A stretch of 64,000 nucleotides of DNA from Pseudokordiimonas caeni (GTDB lineage: Bacteria; Pseudomonadota; Alphaproteobacteria; Sphingomonadales; Kordiimonadaceae), in the NCBI RefSeq assembly GCF_026719705.1, contig NZ_JAPPRR010000002.1, positions 249,091 to 313,090 on the forward strand. The letters run 5' to 3'. The position numbers and the translations under genes are program-made. This document shows positions 31,545 through 43,401 of the stretch, one piece after another (the stretch's first letter is position 1; every line of letters starts with the position of its first letter). A model generated the notes under the pieces. The model had not been told where the DNA came from. It worked only from the letters and a program-made list of their open reading frames with translations, and made no database searches.

Positions 31545-32384
31545 TCAAAAGCGCAGTTTCCTGAGATATTCGATGCTGGCGCGCACGCTGGCCGCCGCGT
31601 CTGCCGGCTCGTCATGTTCGACAAAATAATGGCGGATGCCGGCTTTCTCGCTCGCTGCAAAAATGCGAGCGAAATCGATGGTGCCGCCACCCACTTCTGT
31701 CATCTCGCCGTCCGCCCGCATGTCCTTCACATGGCAGCTGACAAACCGGCCCGGATAGCGCGCGAAATAATCAAGCGGGTCGCGGCCAGCCTTCGTCGTC
31801 CAGTATAGATCGAGCTGGATTTTCAGAAGCCCGGGGTCGGTTTCGCCCATCAGGATGTCATAGGGCTCGATACCATCCACCGCTTCAAACTCGAACGCAT
31901 GGTTATGGTAGGCAAGCGTCAGCCCGGCCTTGCGGCAAGCTTCACCGGCACGGTTCAGCTGTTCGGCGTAGATCCGGTAAACGTCCGCGCCGCCGCGTTC
32001 CTCGGGCTCCAGCCACGGCATCACCACATAGCGGTGCCCGACCGTCAGCGCGGTTTCGATCACTGCATCGATATGCTCGTTAAGGTGCGTCATGCTGACG
32101 TGCGTGGAAGGGGCGGTGAGGCCCTCACTTGCCAGCATCGCCTTGATCTCGACGGGTGTGTGGTCGAAATAACCGGCAAACTCCACTTCGCGGTACCCAA
32201 GTTCCGCCACGAAGGCGAGGGTTTTGGCGACGTCCTTCTCCATGAGGGAACGGAGCGTGTAAAGCTGCAGGCCGATCCGGTCGAGCCCGCGTCCGCCACC
32301 AGCCAGCGCCGGCAACCCGCCAAGGGCGGCAGCCCCGAACCCGGCGGCGGCTGCCATCAGGAAATTGCGCCTGTTCATCTGCAT
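31545..32384 (-). CDS. Tat-exported sugar epimerase/isomerase-like TIM-barrel protein
   Basis: The 279-residue protein opens MQMNRRNFLMAAAAGFG, a twin-arginine signal, so it folds in the cytosol and acts in the periplasm. The rest is an AP-endonuclease-2-type TIM barrel with metal-binding positions in GYREVEFAGYF, YHNHAFEFE, KIQLDLYWTT, SCHVKDM and HYFVEHDEPAD. Family members isomerise sugars or act on 3-keto-glycosides as lyases or hydratases. Its gene follows the GMC oxidoreductase in the same operon, which favours a role on an oxidised sugar. It ends the operon. Confidence 0.85.
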   Translation of the reverse strand: MQMNRRNFLMAAAAGFGAAALGGLPALAGGGRGLDRIGLQLYTLRSLMEKDVAKTLAFVAELGYREVEFAGYFDHTPVEIKAMLASEGLTAPSTHVSMTHLNEHIDAVIETALTVGHRYVVMPWLEPEERGGADVYRIYAEQLNRAGEACRKAGLTLAYHNHAFEFEAVDGIEPYDILMGETDPGLLKIQLDLYWTTKAGRDPLDYFARYPGRFVSCHVKDMRADGEMTEVGGGTIDFARIFAASEKAGIRHYFVEHDEPADAAASVRASIEYLRKLRF

Positions 32385-32404
32385 TGCTGTTTCCTTTCTT
32401 GGGA

Positions 32405-34108
32405 TCAAAGAAGCCCGGCCTGCATCTGGTCCGCCGCGTAATTCGCCGCGCGGGCCGTGATGGCCATATAGGTGAGGGACGGGTTCTGGCACGCACACGA
32501 GGCCATCGCCGCCCCGTCGGTGACAAACACGTTCGGCACATCATGGCACTGGTTATAGCGGTTAAGGACCGAATCCTTCGGATCCTTGCCCATGCGCGCC
32601 GTGCCCATTTCATGGATCGCCATCCCGGCAATCGAATCGTCGCTGTAGGAGCCAACGTCCTTCAGCCCGATGGCCTTCAGCATCGACGTGGAGGTCTCCA
32701 CGATATCCTTCAGCATCTTGCGGTCATTGTCGCCAAGCGAACAATCGATATGAAGGACAGGCATGCCCCATTGGTCGAGCTTGTTATGGTTGAGACTGAT
32801 CGAGTTTTCATAGCGCGGCAGCATCTCGCCGTAGCCTTCGATATGGAAGACCCACGGGCCGGGCTTGCGCACCGCCGCCTTGAGGTCCGCGCCCACGCCG
32901 GGCTGGTCGGCAACCGAGGTCCAGGCAGCGCGTGAAGCGCCGCCCTGGAAGCCGTAGCCGCGCAGGAAATCGGCGTCGTCCGCCTTGATATTCTTGAAGC
33001 GCGGGATATAGACGCCGGTCGGCGAGCGGCCCTTGTAATAATGCTCCTCGAACCCTTCGAGGATGCCATAGGCGCCGTGCATCGACAGGTGATCCATCAG
33101 ATAATGGCCAAGCGCCCCGCTCGAATTCGCGAAACCGTTCGGGAAGGCTTCGGATGTGCTGTTGAGGAGCACCTGCGTGGTGCCGATGGTGGAGGCGCAG
33201 ATGAAGATCACGCGGGCATGATGCTCGCTTCTCTCCTTCGTCAGCCGGTTGATGACCCGCACGCCGGTCGCCCGGCCGCTTTTCGGATCATGGATCACGC
33301 TATGGACGATGGCGTCGGTCAGCATAGTCAGGTTGCCGGTACGTTCCGCCGCCGGCAGCGTGGCGCTGAGGCTGGAGAAATAGGCCCCGAACGAACAGCC
33401 TCGCTGGCACTGGTTGCGGGACTGGCAACGACCACGGCCGAGCTCCAGCTGCTCCTCAGTCGGTTCGGTCAGGTGGGCACAGCGGCCGACGATCAGCTGG
33501 CGGTCGTCATAGGTCTCGGCAATGCGGCGCTGGATTTCGACCTCGGCGCAGTTCATCTCGATCGGTGGCTGGAACTGCCCGTCCGGCAGTTGCGGCACCC
33601 CGTCGCGCGCGCCTGAAATGCCGGCGAAACGCTCCACATGGTCATACCAGGGGGCCAGGTCTTCATACCGGATCGGCCAGTCGCTGCCGTATCCGTCGCG
33701 TGCATTCGATTCGAAATCCTGCGGGCCGAAACGGTAGCTCTGCCGGTGCCACAGCACCGATTTGCCGCCCTTGTGATAACCCCTGATCCAGGTGAAGGGA
33801 TGGCCTTCCTGTTGGGTGTAGGGATTTTCGCGGTCATTGACGAAGAAATGCTTCGTCGTTTCCTTGAAGGCGTAGCATTTCGACTGGATCGGATAGTCGC
33901 TTTCAGCAAGATTGCGGTCCACCCGGTCACGGAACTCGGTTTCCCACGGGGCCTTGCCTTCACCCGTGTAATCAGCGCCGTGCTCGACATTCATGCCGCG
34001 CTCGATCACCAGCGTCTTGAAGCCGCGCTCCGTCAGTTCCTTGGCGGCCCAGCCGCCCGAAATGCCGGAGCCGACAACGATCACGTCAAATTCTGGTTGT
34101 CCTGCCAT
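32405..34108 (-). CDS. GMC-family FAD-dependent sugar dehydrogenase, large subunit
   Basis: The 567-residue flavoprotein has the FAD motif VVGSGISGGWAAKEL near the N-terminus and the C-terminal catalytic pair His499 (HEMGTARMG) and Asn542 (QNPSLTYMAITARAA). A C228-x5-C234-x3-C238 motif matches the [3Fe-4S] ligand spacing of the bacterial FAD-glucose dehydrogenase alpha subunit, so it probably passes electrons through a cluster. It has no signal peptide and would travel with the Tat-exported subunit encoded one base upstream. Oxidation of a glycoside at C3 or C1 is the likely reaction. No multihaem cytochrome subunit gene is adjacent. Confidence 0.88.
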   Translation of the reverse strand: MAGQPEFDVIVVGSGISGGWAAKELTERGFKTLVIERGMNVEHGADYTGEGKAPWETEFRDRVDRNLAESDYPIQSKCYAFKETTKHFFVNDRENPYTQQEGHPFTWIRGYHKGGKSVLWHRQSYRFGPQDFESNARDGYGSDWPIRYEDLAPWYDHVERFAGISGARDGVPQLPDGQFQPPIEMNCAEVEIQRRIAETYDDRQLIVGRCAHLTEPTEEQLELGRGRCQSRNQCQRGCSFGAYFSSLSATLPAAERTGNLTMLTDAIVHSVIHDPKSGRATGVRVINRLTKERSEHHARVIFICASTIGTTQVLLNSTSEAFPNGFANSSGALGHYLMDHLSMHGAYGILEGFEEHYYKGRSPTGVYIPRFKNIKADDADFLRGYGFQGGASRAAWTSVADQPGVGADLKAAVRKPGPWVFHIEGYGEMLPRYENSISLNHNKLDQWGMPVLHIDCSLGDNDRKMLKDIVETSTSMLKAIGLKDVGSYSDDSIAGMAIHEMGTARMGKDPKDSVLNRYNQCHDVPNVFVTDGAAMASCACQNPSLTYMAITARAANYAADQMQAGLL

Positions 34109-34109
34109 A

Positions 34110-34721
34110 TCAGATCCCCCTGATCGCCCAGGGGCGTCCGATTTCTGAAAAAGGTACGCAGCCCTCGAAGGGGCCCGGAACCGGGTCGTACAGCAGCTCC
34201 TGCGTCGCCCCGATCTCTGATGTGTAATAGCCCGCCACTGTCAGCGATTTGATCTGGCGGAAGAAATGCTCGCCCTCGCTGCTGCCGTAAGCCTCGGCGT
34301 CGAAACCCTGCAGGAGGGTCAGCCGTTCGGCGGGGGTAAGCTTGGTGAAATCGCGCCCGTGGCGTTCGCGCGCCCGCGCACCGATCGCCTTGAAGCCATC
34401 AAGGATTACCTTGCGCTCGTCGGATTTGTACCAGCGCGCCAGCATCAGATGGATGTAATCCGGCACGCCGGCGGCAATCGCGCCCGGCGTATCGGTTGTA
34501 GGGATGATGGTTTCCACAAGGTCGGAAACGAAGGCCATCTCGTCAGGGCTGAGGAGATCGAGCCCCTTGGCGTCCGCGCTTGATGCGCCCGAAAGGATCG
34601 CTGACATAAGGGGGGCCGCCAGCACGCCGCCCGTCAGCATGGTGATGCGGGCCAGCACCTGCCGCCGGGACAGGTTGGCCACGCGGCGCGCATCTTCGGC
34701 GCCGGTTTCTTGTTCGGTCAC
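34110..34721 (-). CDS. Gluconate 2-dehydrogenase subunit 3-like Tat-exported subunit
   Basis: The product of about 203 residues carries a twin-arginine motif (NLSRRQVLARITMLTGG) and belongs to the small-subunit family that escorts GMC dehydrogenases to the periplasm (ETIIPTTDTPGAIAAGVPDYIH is typical). The GTG start was chosen because AGGGAGGG lies about seven bases before it; the longer in-frame ATG lacks a ribosome site. It is the first gene of an operon with the GMC oxidoreductase and the TIM-barrel gene, and a promoter with operator lies 74-102 bases upstream. Confidence 0.87.
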   Translation of the reverse strand: MTEQETGAEDARRVANLSRRQVLARITMLTGGVLAAPLMSAILSGASSADAKGLDLLSPDEMAFVSDLVETIIPTTDTPGAIAAGVPDYIHLMLARWYKSDERKVILDGFKAIGARARERHGRDFTKLTPAERLTLLQGFDAEAYGSSEGEHFFRQIKSLTVAGYYTSEIGATQELLYDPVPGPFEGCVPFSEIGRPWAIRGI

Positions 34722-34794
34722 GTTTTCCCTCCCTGCGGCGCACGCACCGCGCATCGTCCCTCCCCAGGGACAAATCTGACCTGTGTCGCGGGGA

Positions 34795-34823
34795 AGTGTA
34801 ACCGGTTACATTTTCGCATGCAA
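34795..34823 (-). promoter_or_regulatory. Promoter with LacI-type operator, dehydrogenase operon
   Basis: On the minus strand, TTGCAT (-35) and TACACT (-10) are 17 bases apart. Covering the end of the spacer and most of the -10 is TGTAACCGGTTACA (34797-34810), a perfect 14-base palindrome with the central CG of LacI-family operators. Binding here would prevent RNA polymerase access. A near-identical site lies before the TonB receptor and halogenase genes. Confidence 0.75.
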
Positions 34824-34854
34824 GCCACAGATATTCACTGTACCAAAGCCGGGT

Positions 34855-38029
<3,175 letters not shown>

Positions 38030-38065
38030 TTCCCCCTCCGGTTTGCCGGCAGGCCCGGCATGAAT

Positions 38066-38093
38066 GAAAGAGGAATGTAACCATTCCTCTTTC
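38066..38093. terminator. Intercistronic hairpin between TonB receptor and DUF1080 genes
   Basis: GAAAGAGGAATG and CATTCCTCTTTC form a perfect 12-pair stem with a TAAC loop. It lies 34 bases after the TonB-receptor stop and 37 before the DUF1080 start. It lacks a proper T tract on the minus strand, so it may be a leaky terminator or an mRNA-stabilising hairpin that keeps receptor mRNA in excess of enzyme mRNA. Confidence 0.55.
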
Positions 38094-38126
38094 TTCTTTC
38101 AGCAACTGATCACCTGCCTGAAGCGA

Positions 38127-40838
38127 TCAGAACTTGCCCCGGATGCCAACCGTGTAGCGCGGGCCGGTTTCGGTGACCTCGAGCGTCTGGTTCTTGAATT
38201 CGGCGTTCTTGATATAGAGCTCGTTCGTGACGTTGATGCCCTCGAGGAAGATCGAGAAATTATCGTTGATCGCGTAGCTGGCGCTGACATCGACCTGATA
38301 ATAATCGTCCACATAATGGCCATCGCGGTTGGAGCGCGGCTTGCTTTGCAGGAAGCGGTCGCGGTTGTTGTAGGCAATCCGGAACGACAGCGGACCCTTT
38401 TCGTAGAACAGGATCAGGTTCTGCGAGTTGCTGAGGCCAATGAGCGGCAGCTTCTCGCCCGGCACATCGGTGCTGCTGGAGCTGTCCACGAAGGTCATGT
38501 TCGCGGTGATGCCGATGCCATCGAATGGCGAAGGCAGGCTCGTGAACATGTGCTGCACGGCAATTTCCAGCCCCTTGATCTTGGTGCTGTCGAGGTTGAT
38601 CGGACGCGAGACTTCGTACTCGTAAGTCCCGCTCGGGACCGTCACGCTCTCCTTCACCTCGCCGGTGCCGAGATAGCCGTCGACATCCTTGTAGAAGCCG
38701 GCAAGTGCCACATAGCTGCCTTCCGAATAATACCATTCGAGCGAGGCGTCGAAGTTGTTCGACTTGTAGGGCATCAGAAGCGGGTTGCTGCCAGAGGCCG
38801 TCAGCTGGCCGATCTCGCCACCCGAATAGCTCGTCAGCGGTGACATCTGATCAAGCTCCGGCCGGGTCAGGCTCTTCGACCAGGCAAGGCGGCCGATGAG
38901 ATTGTCGCGGATATCGAGCTTGGCGTTGATGCTGGGCAGGAAGTCACTGTAGGTATTCTTCACCCGCACCGGCACATAGTCATCGGATTCGATCGCCACC
39001 ACCTGATTGGGCTTCGACGGATCGACATTGATCAGGTCAACGAGTGCCACCTGACGGCCGATCGAGGTGCTCGCGGTGCGCACATAGCGAAGGCCAAGCA
39101 CGGCGGACCAAGGCATGCTGCCGAGCTCGCCCTCAAGATGCGCGTCGGCATAAAGCGACATCAGCTCTTCATTCACCTTGTAGGCGGCGGGATCGGCCAC
39201 CATGTCGAACCCGCCGGTGCGGGCGATCAGCTCGCGGATCGGATCCGGGTCATCGAGCTGCGACAGGGCTTCTTCCGAGGTCAGGAAGGCGAAAAGCTCA
39301 TCCGAATTGAAGGTCAGCCACGACTGGGTGGGCGAACCCGAAGCGCCGGAGAGGAAGCCGTCGGAATCGTAGGTGCGGAACAGGCTCATCGGCAGCACGA
39401 CGCGGGTGCTGTTGTCGCCAAAGATCCACGGCAGCGGATATTCGGTCTCACCCCAGGTGGAGCCGAGTGTACGATCCGAATAATGGCCGCCGAACCGGAT
39501 TTCGGAAAGGAGCCCATCTGAGAATTCGTAGCTGTTGTCGACCTTGGCTTCGAGCACTTCATCCTTGATCTGGGTGCCTTGCAGCGAGGCCCAGCCGGCG
39601 GTCAGGGGTGCGTTTTCATCGAACGCCGCATAGGTGATCGTGGGCACCAGATCACCCGAGGAACGGTCGTAGGAGAAATCACCCGGACGGCCGGCAACCG
39701 TATCCGAATAGCCCTGCTTGGGATCGGATTCAGCGCGCGACTTTGAAACATCCACAACCATGTTCCAGCGGTCGTTCACCTGCCAGTCGACATTGAGGCC
39801 GCCACCCAGAAGGTCATCCCGCGAGCTTGACTGGCGCACCAGCGTTTCGACGAAAGTGCCTTCGAAATCGGCTTTCACGACCGTGTTGTTTTCATCAAGA
39901 ACGGGGTTGCGGATCGTGCCCGTTTCGAACCAGTGCGGCAGCACATCCTGCCGGTAATCGAGATCGAGCCGCGAATAGATGCCGTCGACGGTAACCTCAA
40001 GGGTATCGGTCGGACGGTATTGCAGCACGAGGGTACCGCTGATGCGCTCACGCGCTTCGGTTTGCGCGATCTGGTCATAGTTGCGCGGGAAATAGACTTC
40101 CCCGTAATTCACGCCGTCCAGATCATCGGTCGTCTTGAAATAGCTGGCTGTGTTCGCCTGATCGTACCGGCTTTTGCGGTTATAGTAGGAGAAGGACGCC
40201 AACACGCCGAACGTATCGTCGGCGAAGGTGTTGCTGATGAGCCCCGAGAATTGCGGACGGACCTTTTCGGTCATGCCGTCATACAGCGCCTTGGTGCTGC
40301 CCACTGCCTGAAAGCCCGGGAAGCTCAGCGGTTTCAGTGTGGTGATATTGACGGTGGCGCCAATCGCACCTTCCTGCAGCTCGGCCGACTGGGTCTTGAA
40401 GACCTCGGCGCCGTTAATGAGCTCGGATGCAAGGATATCGAAGTTGAAGGCACGACCGCCGCTCGTGGTCGCCAGCGTGCGGCCATTCAGGAGCACGGCG
40501 TTAAACTCCGGCCCCATGCCGCGCACGGTGAGGAGCTGGCCTTCACCGCCGCTGCGGTCGATCGTCACGCCGGTGATGCGCTGCAGCGATTCCGCCACGT
40601 TCTGATCCGGGAACTTGCCGATATCCTCGGCGGTGATCGCATCCACCACCACATCGGCATCGCGCTTCACGCCAACCGAGTTAATGAGGCTGGCGCGCAG
40701 GCCGGTGACGACGATTTCCTCGAACGCCGGCTCATCGCTACCTGCATCCTGTGCAGACGCTGCCTGATAAAGGCCGCCCAGATTGAGGATCAGGGCGGAT
40801 GAGAGAAGTCTGGTTTTCAGTGTCATGTTTCTGGGCAT
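38127..40838 (-). CDS. TonB-dependent receptor, carbohydrate type
   Basis: The 903-residue outer-membrane protein has a signal peptide (ALILNLGGLYQAASAQ), a TonB box (FEEIVVTG), a plug domain (EDIGKFPDQNVAESLQRITG, LLTVRGMGPEFNAVLLNGR) and a beta barrel ending in a C-terminal Phe (TVGIRGKF). This plug sequence is typical of the large receptors linked to sugar loci in Caulobacter, Xanthomonas and Alteromonas. It probably imports the oligosaccharide or glycoside processed by the downstream enzymes. CAGGAGGAAACA before the ATG is a strong ribosome site. Confidence 0.93.
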   Translation of the reverse strand: MPRNMTLKTRLLSSALILNLGGLYQAASAQDAGSDEPAFEEIVVTGLRASLINSVGVKRDADVVVDAITAEDIGKFPDQNVAESLQRITGVTIDRSGGEGQLLTVRGMGPEFNAVLLNGRTLATTSGGRAFNFDILASELINGAEVFKTQSAELQEGAIGATVNITTLKPLSFPGFQAVGSTKALYDGMTEKVRPQFSGLISNTFADDTFGVLASFSYYNRKSRYDQANTASYFKTTDDLDGVNYGEVYFPRNYDQIAQTEARERISGTLVLQYRPTDTLEVTVDGIYSRLDLDYRQDVLPHWFETGTIRNPVLDENNTVVKADFEGTFVETLVRQSSSRDDLLGGGLNVDWQVNDRWNMVVDVSKSRAESDPKQGYSDTVAGRPGDFSYDRSSGDLVPTITYAAFDENAPLTAGWASLQGTQIKDEVLEAKVDNSYEFSDGLLSEIRFGGHYSDRTLGSTWGETEYPLPWIFGDNSTRVVLPMSLFRTYDSDGFLSGASGSPTQSWLTFNSDELFAFLTSEEALSQLDDPDPIRELIARTGGFDMVADPAAYKVNEELMSLYADAHLEGELGSMPWSAVLGLRYVRTASTSIGRQVALVDLINVDPSKPNQVVAIESDDYVPVRVKNTYSDFLPSINAKLDIRDNLIGRLAWSKSLTRPELDQMSPLTSYSGGEIGQLTASGSNPLLMPYKSNNFDASLEWYYSEGSYVALAGFYKDVDGYLGTGEVKESVTVPSGTYEYEVSRPINLDSTKIKGLEIAVQHMFTSLPSPFDGIGITANMTFVDSSSSTDVPGEKLPLIGLSNSQNLILFYEKGPLSFRIAYNNRDRFLQSKPRSNRDGHYVDDYYQVDVSASYAINDNFSIFLEGINVTNELYIKNAEFKNQTLEVTETGPRYTVGIRGKF

Positions 40839-41009
40839 TGTTTCCTCCTGTAGTTCTTGACGCAGTCAAGTACCCACCCCCTTGGGCCCGACCGGATGAC
40901 GCTTTTCCCCTGCCTTGATGCGCCGCCAGACCCTGCGGCGACGACACCCGTTGACCGGTGATTGTTACGTCATTCCAATTTAGAATGTTTATAACATTTT
41001 TGTATTGTG

Positions 41010-41037
41010 ATTATATAATGGAATGTGTCAATCACAA
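41010..41037 (-). promoter_or_regulatory. Promoter of the TonB receptor gene
   Basis: The minus strand reads TTGTGA, a 16-base spacer and a consensus TATAAT. Transcription would start near 41003 and leave a leader of about 165 bases. The -10 is part of ATTATATAAT, which is self-complementary and also offers TATAAT to the opposite strand for the halogenase gene, although no good -35 is seen there. The LacI-type operator starts three bases upstream of the -35. Confidence 0.6.
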
Positions 41038-41039
41038 AA

Positions 41040-41053
41040 TGTAACCGGTTTCA
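41040..41053. promoter_or_regulatory. LacI-type operator between TonB receptor and halogenase genes
   Basis: TGTAACCGGTTTCA differs at one base from the perfect palindrome before the dehydrogenase operon. It is flanked by a wider inverted repeat, GGAATGTGT (41020-41028) and ACACATTCC (41057-41065). It sits beside the -35 of the receptor promoter and inside the leader expected for the divergent halogenase gene. Confidence 0.6.
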
Positions 41054-41112
41054 CGCACACATTCCGGGCGCCGGCAGCGCGTTGAAGACGGGGCCAGAAC
41101 GGGAGAGAATCG

Positions 41113-42660
41113 GTGATCAGATCGATTGTGGTGGTGGGCGGCGGTGCCGCAGGATGGATCACAGCCGGCCTTATTGCAGCGCGTTACCGCTGCGGGGAAC
41201 CGGGCGCACCCATCAGCGTCACGCTGGTCGAATCGCCAACTGTCGGCATCATCGGCGTGGGCGAAGGCACTTGGCCGACCATGGGCCAGACGCTCCGGCA
41301 GATGGGGATCGCGGAGGGCGATTTCATCCGCGCGTGCGACGCCACTTTCAAGCAAGGCTCAAAATTCATCGGTTGGGTAACGGGTGCGCCGGACGACGCC
41401 TACTATCATCCCTTCTCGCTACCGCAGGGATTTGATGAGGTGAGCCTCGCCGCCCGCTGGCAGGAAAAGCACCGCGATATCCCCTTTGCCAAGGCGGTTG
41501 GTATCCAGGCTGCGCTCTGCGACGCGAAGCGGGCGCCGAAGCCAATGGATGCTGCCGATTATGCCAGCGTCGAGAACCATGGCTATCATCTGGATGCGGG
41601 CAAGTTTGCCGCCTTCCTTGCGGACCATTGCATCCGCCGCCTTGGTGTGCGCCACCAGCTCGCCGACATCGTAGGCGTGAAGGCGCATGAAAACGGCGAT
41701 ATCGCCTCGCTCGCCTGCGCCGACGGCCGCGAGATTCCGGGCGACCTGTTCATCGACTGCAGCGGCACAGCCGCGCTCCTCATTGGCAAGCACTATAAGG
41801 TACCCTTCATCAGCCGGAAGGACACCCTGTTCATCGACCGTGCCATCGCCGCGCAGGTGCTCTATCCGCAGCCGGACACGGAAATCGAATCCGCCACGCT
41901 TTCAACCGCCACCGAAGCCGGATGGATCTGGGATATCGGCCTGCCCACCCGGCGCGGGGTGGGGCATGTCTATTCCTCAGCCCACACGACGCCCGATGCG
42001 GCGAAGGCGGCACTTGCGGCCCACATCGCCCGCCTCGGGACTGACCCGGCCAGCCTGCAGTTTCGCGAACTGGCGTTCGAACCCGGCCACCGCGAGACCT
42101 TCTGGGTCCAAAACTGTGTGGCGGTGGGGATGGCGGCGGGCTTCCTTGAACCGCTCGAGGCTTCGGCCCTTGTGATGGTGGAGCTGGCCGCCGCCATGAT
42201 CGCCCGGCACCTGCCCGCCGCGCGCGAGGGCATGGACACGGTCGCCCGCAATTTCAACAGCATCTGCCGCTTCCGATGGGACCGGATCGTCGACTTCCTG
42301 AAACTGCATTATGTGCTGAGCCAGCGAGACGACAGCGCCTTCTGGCGCGACAACCGGCGCGCGGAAAGCATCCCCGAAAGCCTCACGGACCTCCTCACCC
42401 TCTGGCGCCACCAGCCACCCGTCAACAACGGCTTCCTCAGCCCCTATGATCCCTTCCCTGCCTCAAGCTACCAGTTTGTCCTCTATGGCATGGGGTTCGA
42501 GACATTGCCCTGCCATCTGGAACAGGTGCCGGAGCGGGTCGCGCTTGCCGACATGCACCTGCAAAAGGCGCGTGAGCGTAACGCACGCATCCCCGGCCTC
42601 CTTCCCGGCCACCGCACACTTATCGAAGCAGTGCGTCAACGAATGCACATCAAAGGTTGA
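41113..42660 (+). CDS. Tryptophan halogenase-family flavoprotein
   Basis: The 515-residue protein belongs to the FADH2-dependent halogenase fold: the FAD loop VVVGGGAAGWITAG is at the N-terminus and Lys80 (ATFKQGSKF) lies where PrnA and RebH have their catalytic Lys79. The second signature, WxWxIP, is altered to WIWDIG, and GFLEPLEASAL follows. Many members beside TonB receptors have no proven halogenase activity, so the substrate may not be tryptophan. The GTG start is preceded by GGGAGA at suitable spacing. It shares a control region with the receptor gene and is probably regulated with the glycoside locus. Confidence 0.88.
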   Translation: MIRSIVVVGGGAAGWITAGLIAARYRCGEPGAPISVTLVESPTVGIIGVGEGTWPTMGQTLRQMGIAEGDFIRACDATFKQGSKFIGWVTGAPDDAYYHPFSLPQGFDEVSLAARWQEKHRDIPFAKAVGIQAALCDAKRAPKPMDAADYASVENHGYHLDAGKFAAFLADHCIRRLGVRHQLADIVGVKAHENGDIASLACADGREIPGDLFIDCSGTAALLIGKHYKVPFISRKDTLFIDRAIAAQVLYPQPDTEIESATLSTATEAGWIWDIGLPTRRGVGHVYSSAHTTPDAAKAALAAHIARLGTDPASLQFRELAFEPGHRETFWVQNCVAVGMAAGFLEPLEASALVMVELAAAMIARHLPAAREGMDTVARNFNSICRFRWDRIVDFLKLHYVLSQRDDSAFWRDNRRAESIPESLTDLLTLWRHQPPVNNGFLSPYDPFPASSYQFVLYGMGFETLPCHLEQVPERVALADMHLQKARERNARIPGLLPGHRTLIEAVRQRMHIKG

Positions 42661-42763
42661 AATATACGAATCCGGGTTGCCGTATTCACGGTTTATTAAT
42701 ACTAATTAATTGGCCATTAGTAGAAAAATTAACTGTATTTTATATATGTACCGATAAACAGGG

Positions 42764-42801
42764 CCTATCCAAGTAACGCATTTTGATTACTAAGAGATAG
42801 G
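42764..42801 (+). promoter_or_regulatory. Leader hairpin covering a ribosome-binding site
   Basis: CCTATC (42764-42769) can pair with GATAGG (42796-42801), and inside it AGTAA pairs with TTACT. The 3' arm contains the AGG of the likely Shine-Dalgarno sequence of the next gene, whose ATG follows nine bases later. The region upstream (42661-42763) is very AT-rich with TATATA at about 42740, a plausible promoter. Folding would limit translation until opened. Confidence 0.4.
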
Positions 42802-42809
42802 TGCTTCCA

Positions 42810-43355
42810 ATGAAAAACAAGGTAACGGGCTTTGCTGCACGGGCGGCGGGGCTTGCGATGCTGGCCACCGGCTTCGGTGGTGTTGCACATGCCCAGTCGA
42901 CCTCCCTCGATATCCAGGTTGGTGCCAAAGCCGCCGCCTTCGTCGAACCGGCCCTCACTGGCGACGTTCCCACCGCCATCGTATTTGATCCGGCCAATCC
43001 TGCTTCGAAAGCCGATGCCGACGCCATCATGGCGGCCATGGGCGATGGCCTGAAGATCAAGAGCGGTACGCTGCGGCCGCAGCTCGTTCCGGTTGGCGAC
43101 GCCGCGAGCCTCGCGAATGTGCAGGTGGCGTTCCTCGCACACGGCGTGGGCGACGGCATGGGCCCGGTGAGCGCCGCTGCCGCGGCCAATTCGGTCCTGA
43201 CCATTTCGAACGACATGAGTTGCGTTGAAACCGACCGCTGTGTCGTCGGTGTCCAGTCAAAGCCGAAGGTTCTGATTGTCGTCAGCAAAAGTGCCACGAG
43301 CGCGTCCAAACTGCAGTTCGGCGCCGCCTTTCTCATGATGGTCAAGGAACGCTGA
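42810..43355 (+). CDS. YfiR-like (DUF4154-type) periplasmic protein
   Basis: The 181-residue protein has a signal peptide ending near AHAQ. The mature part resembles the YfiR fold: a Rossmann-like beta-alpha sequence with VQVAFLAHGVGD, then SVLTISNDMSCVETDRCVVGVQ and the closing KLQFGAAFLMMV. The two cysteines close together (SCVETDRC) could form a disulphide, which in YfiR is redox sensitive. YfiR proteins bind a membrane signalling partner; here a receptor and a chemotaxis protein follow in the same direction. The similarity is moderate and by eye. Confidence 0.55.
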   Translation: MKNKVTGFAARAAGLAMLATGFGGVAHAQSTSLDIQVGAKAAAFVEPALTGDVPTAIVFDPANPASKADADAIMAAMGDGLKIKSGTLRPQLVPVGDAASLANVQVAFLAHGVGDGMGPVSAAAAANSVLTISNDMSCVETDRCVVGVQSKPKVLIVVSKSATSASKLQFGAAFLMMVKER

Positions 43356-43401
43356 GCGCGGGCCTGACCCTTCAAGTCCTATTCCCCCAGGAGTTTTCCA
43401 A

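Noticed and set aside
42690-42705. TTAATACTAATTAA as a possible CtrA box
   Set aside because: The spacing between TTAA halves is six, not the seven required. A similar case at 50430-50443 has five.
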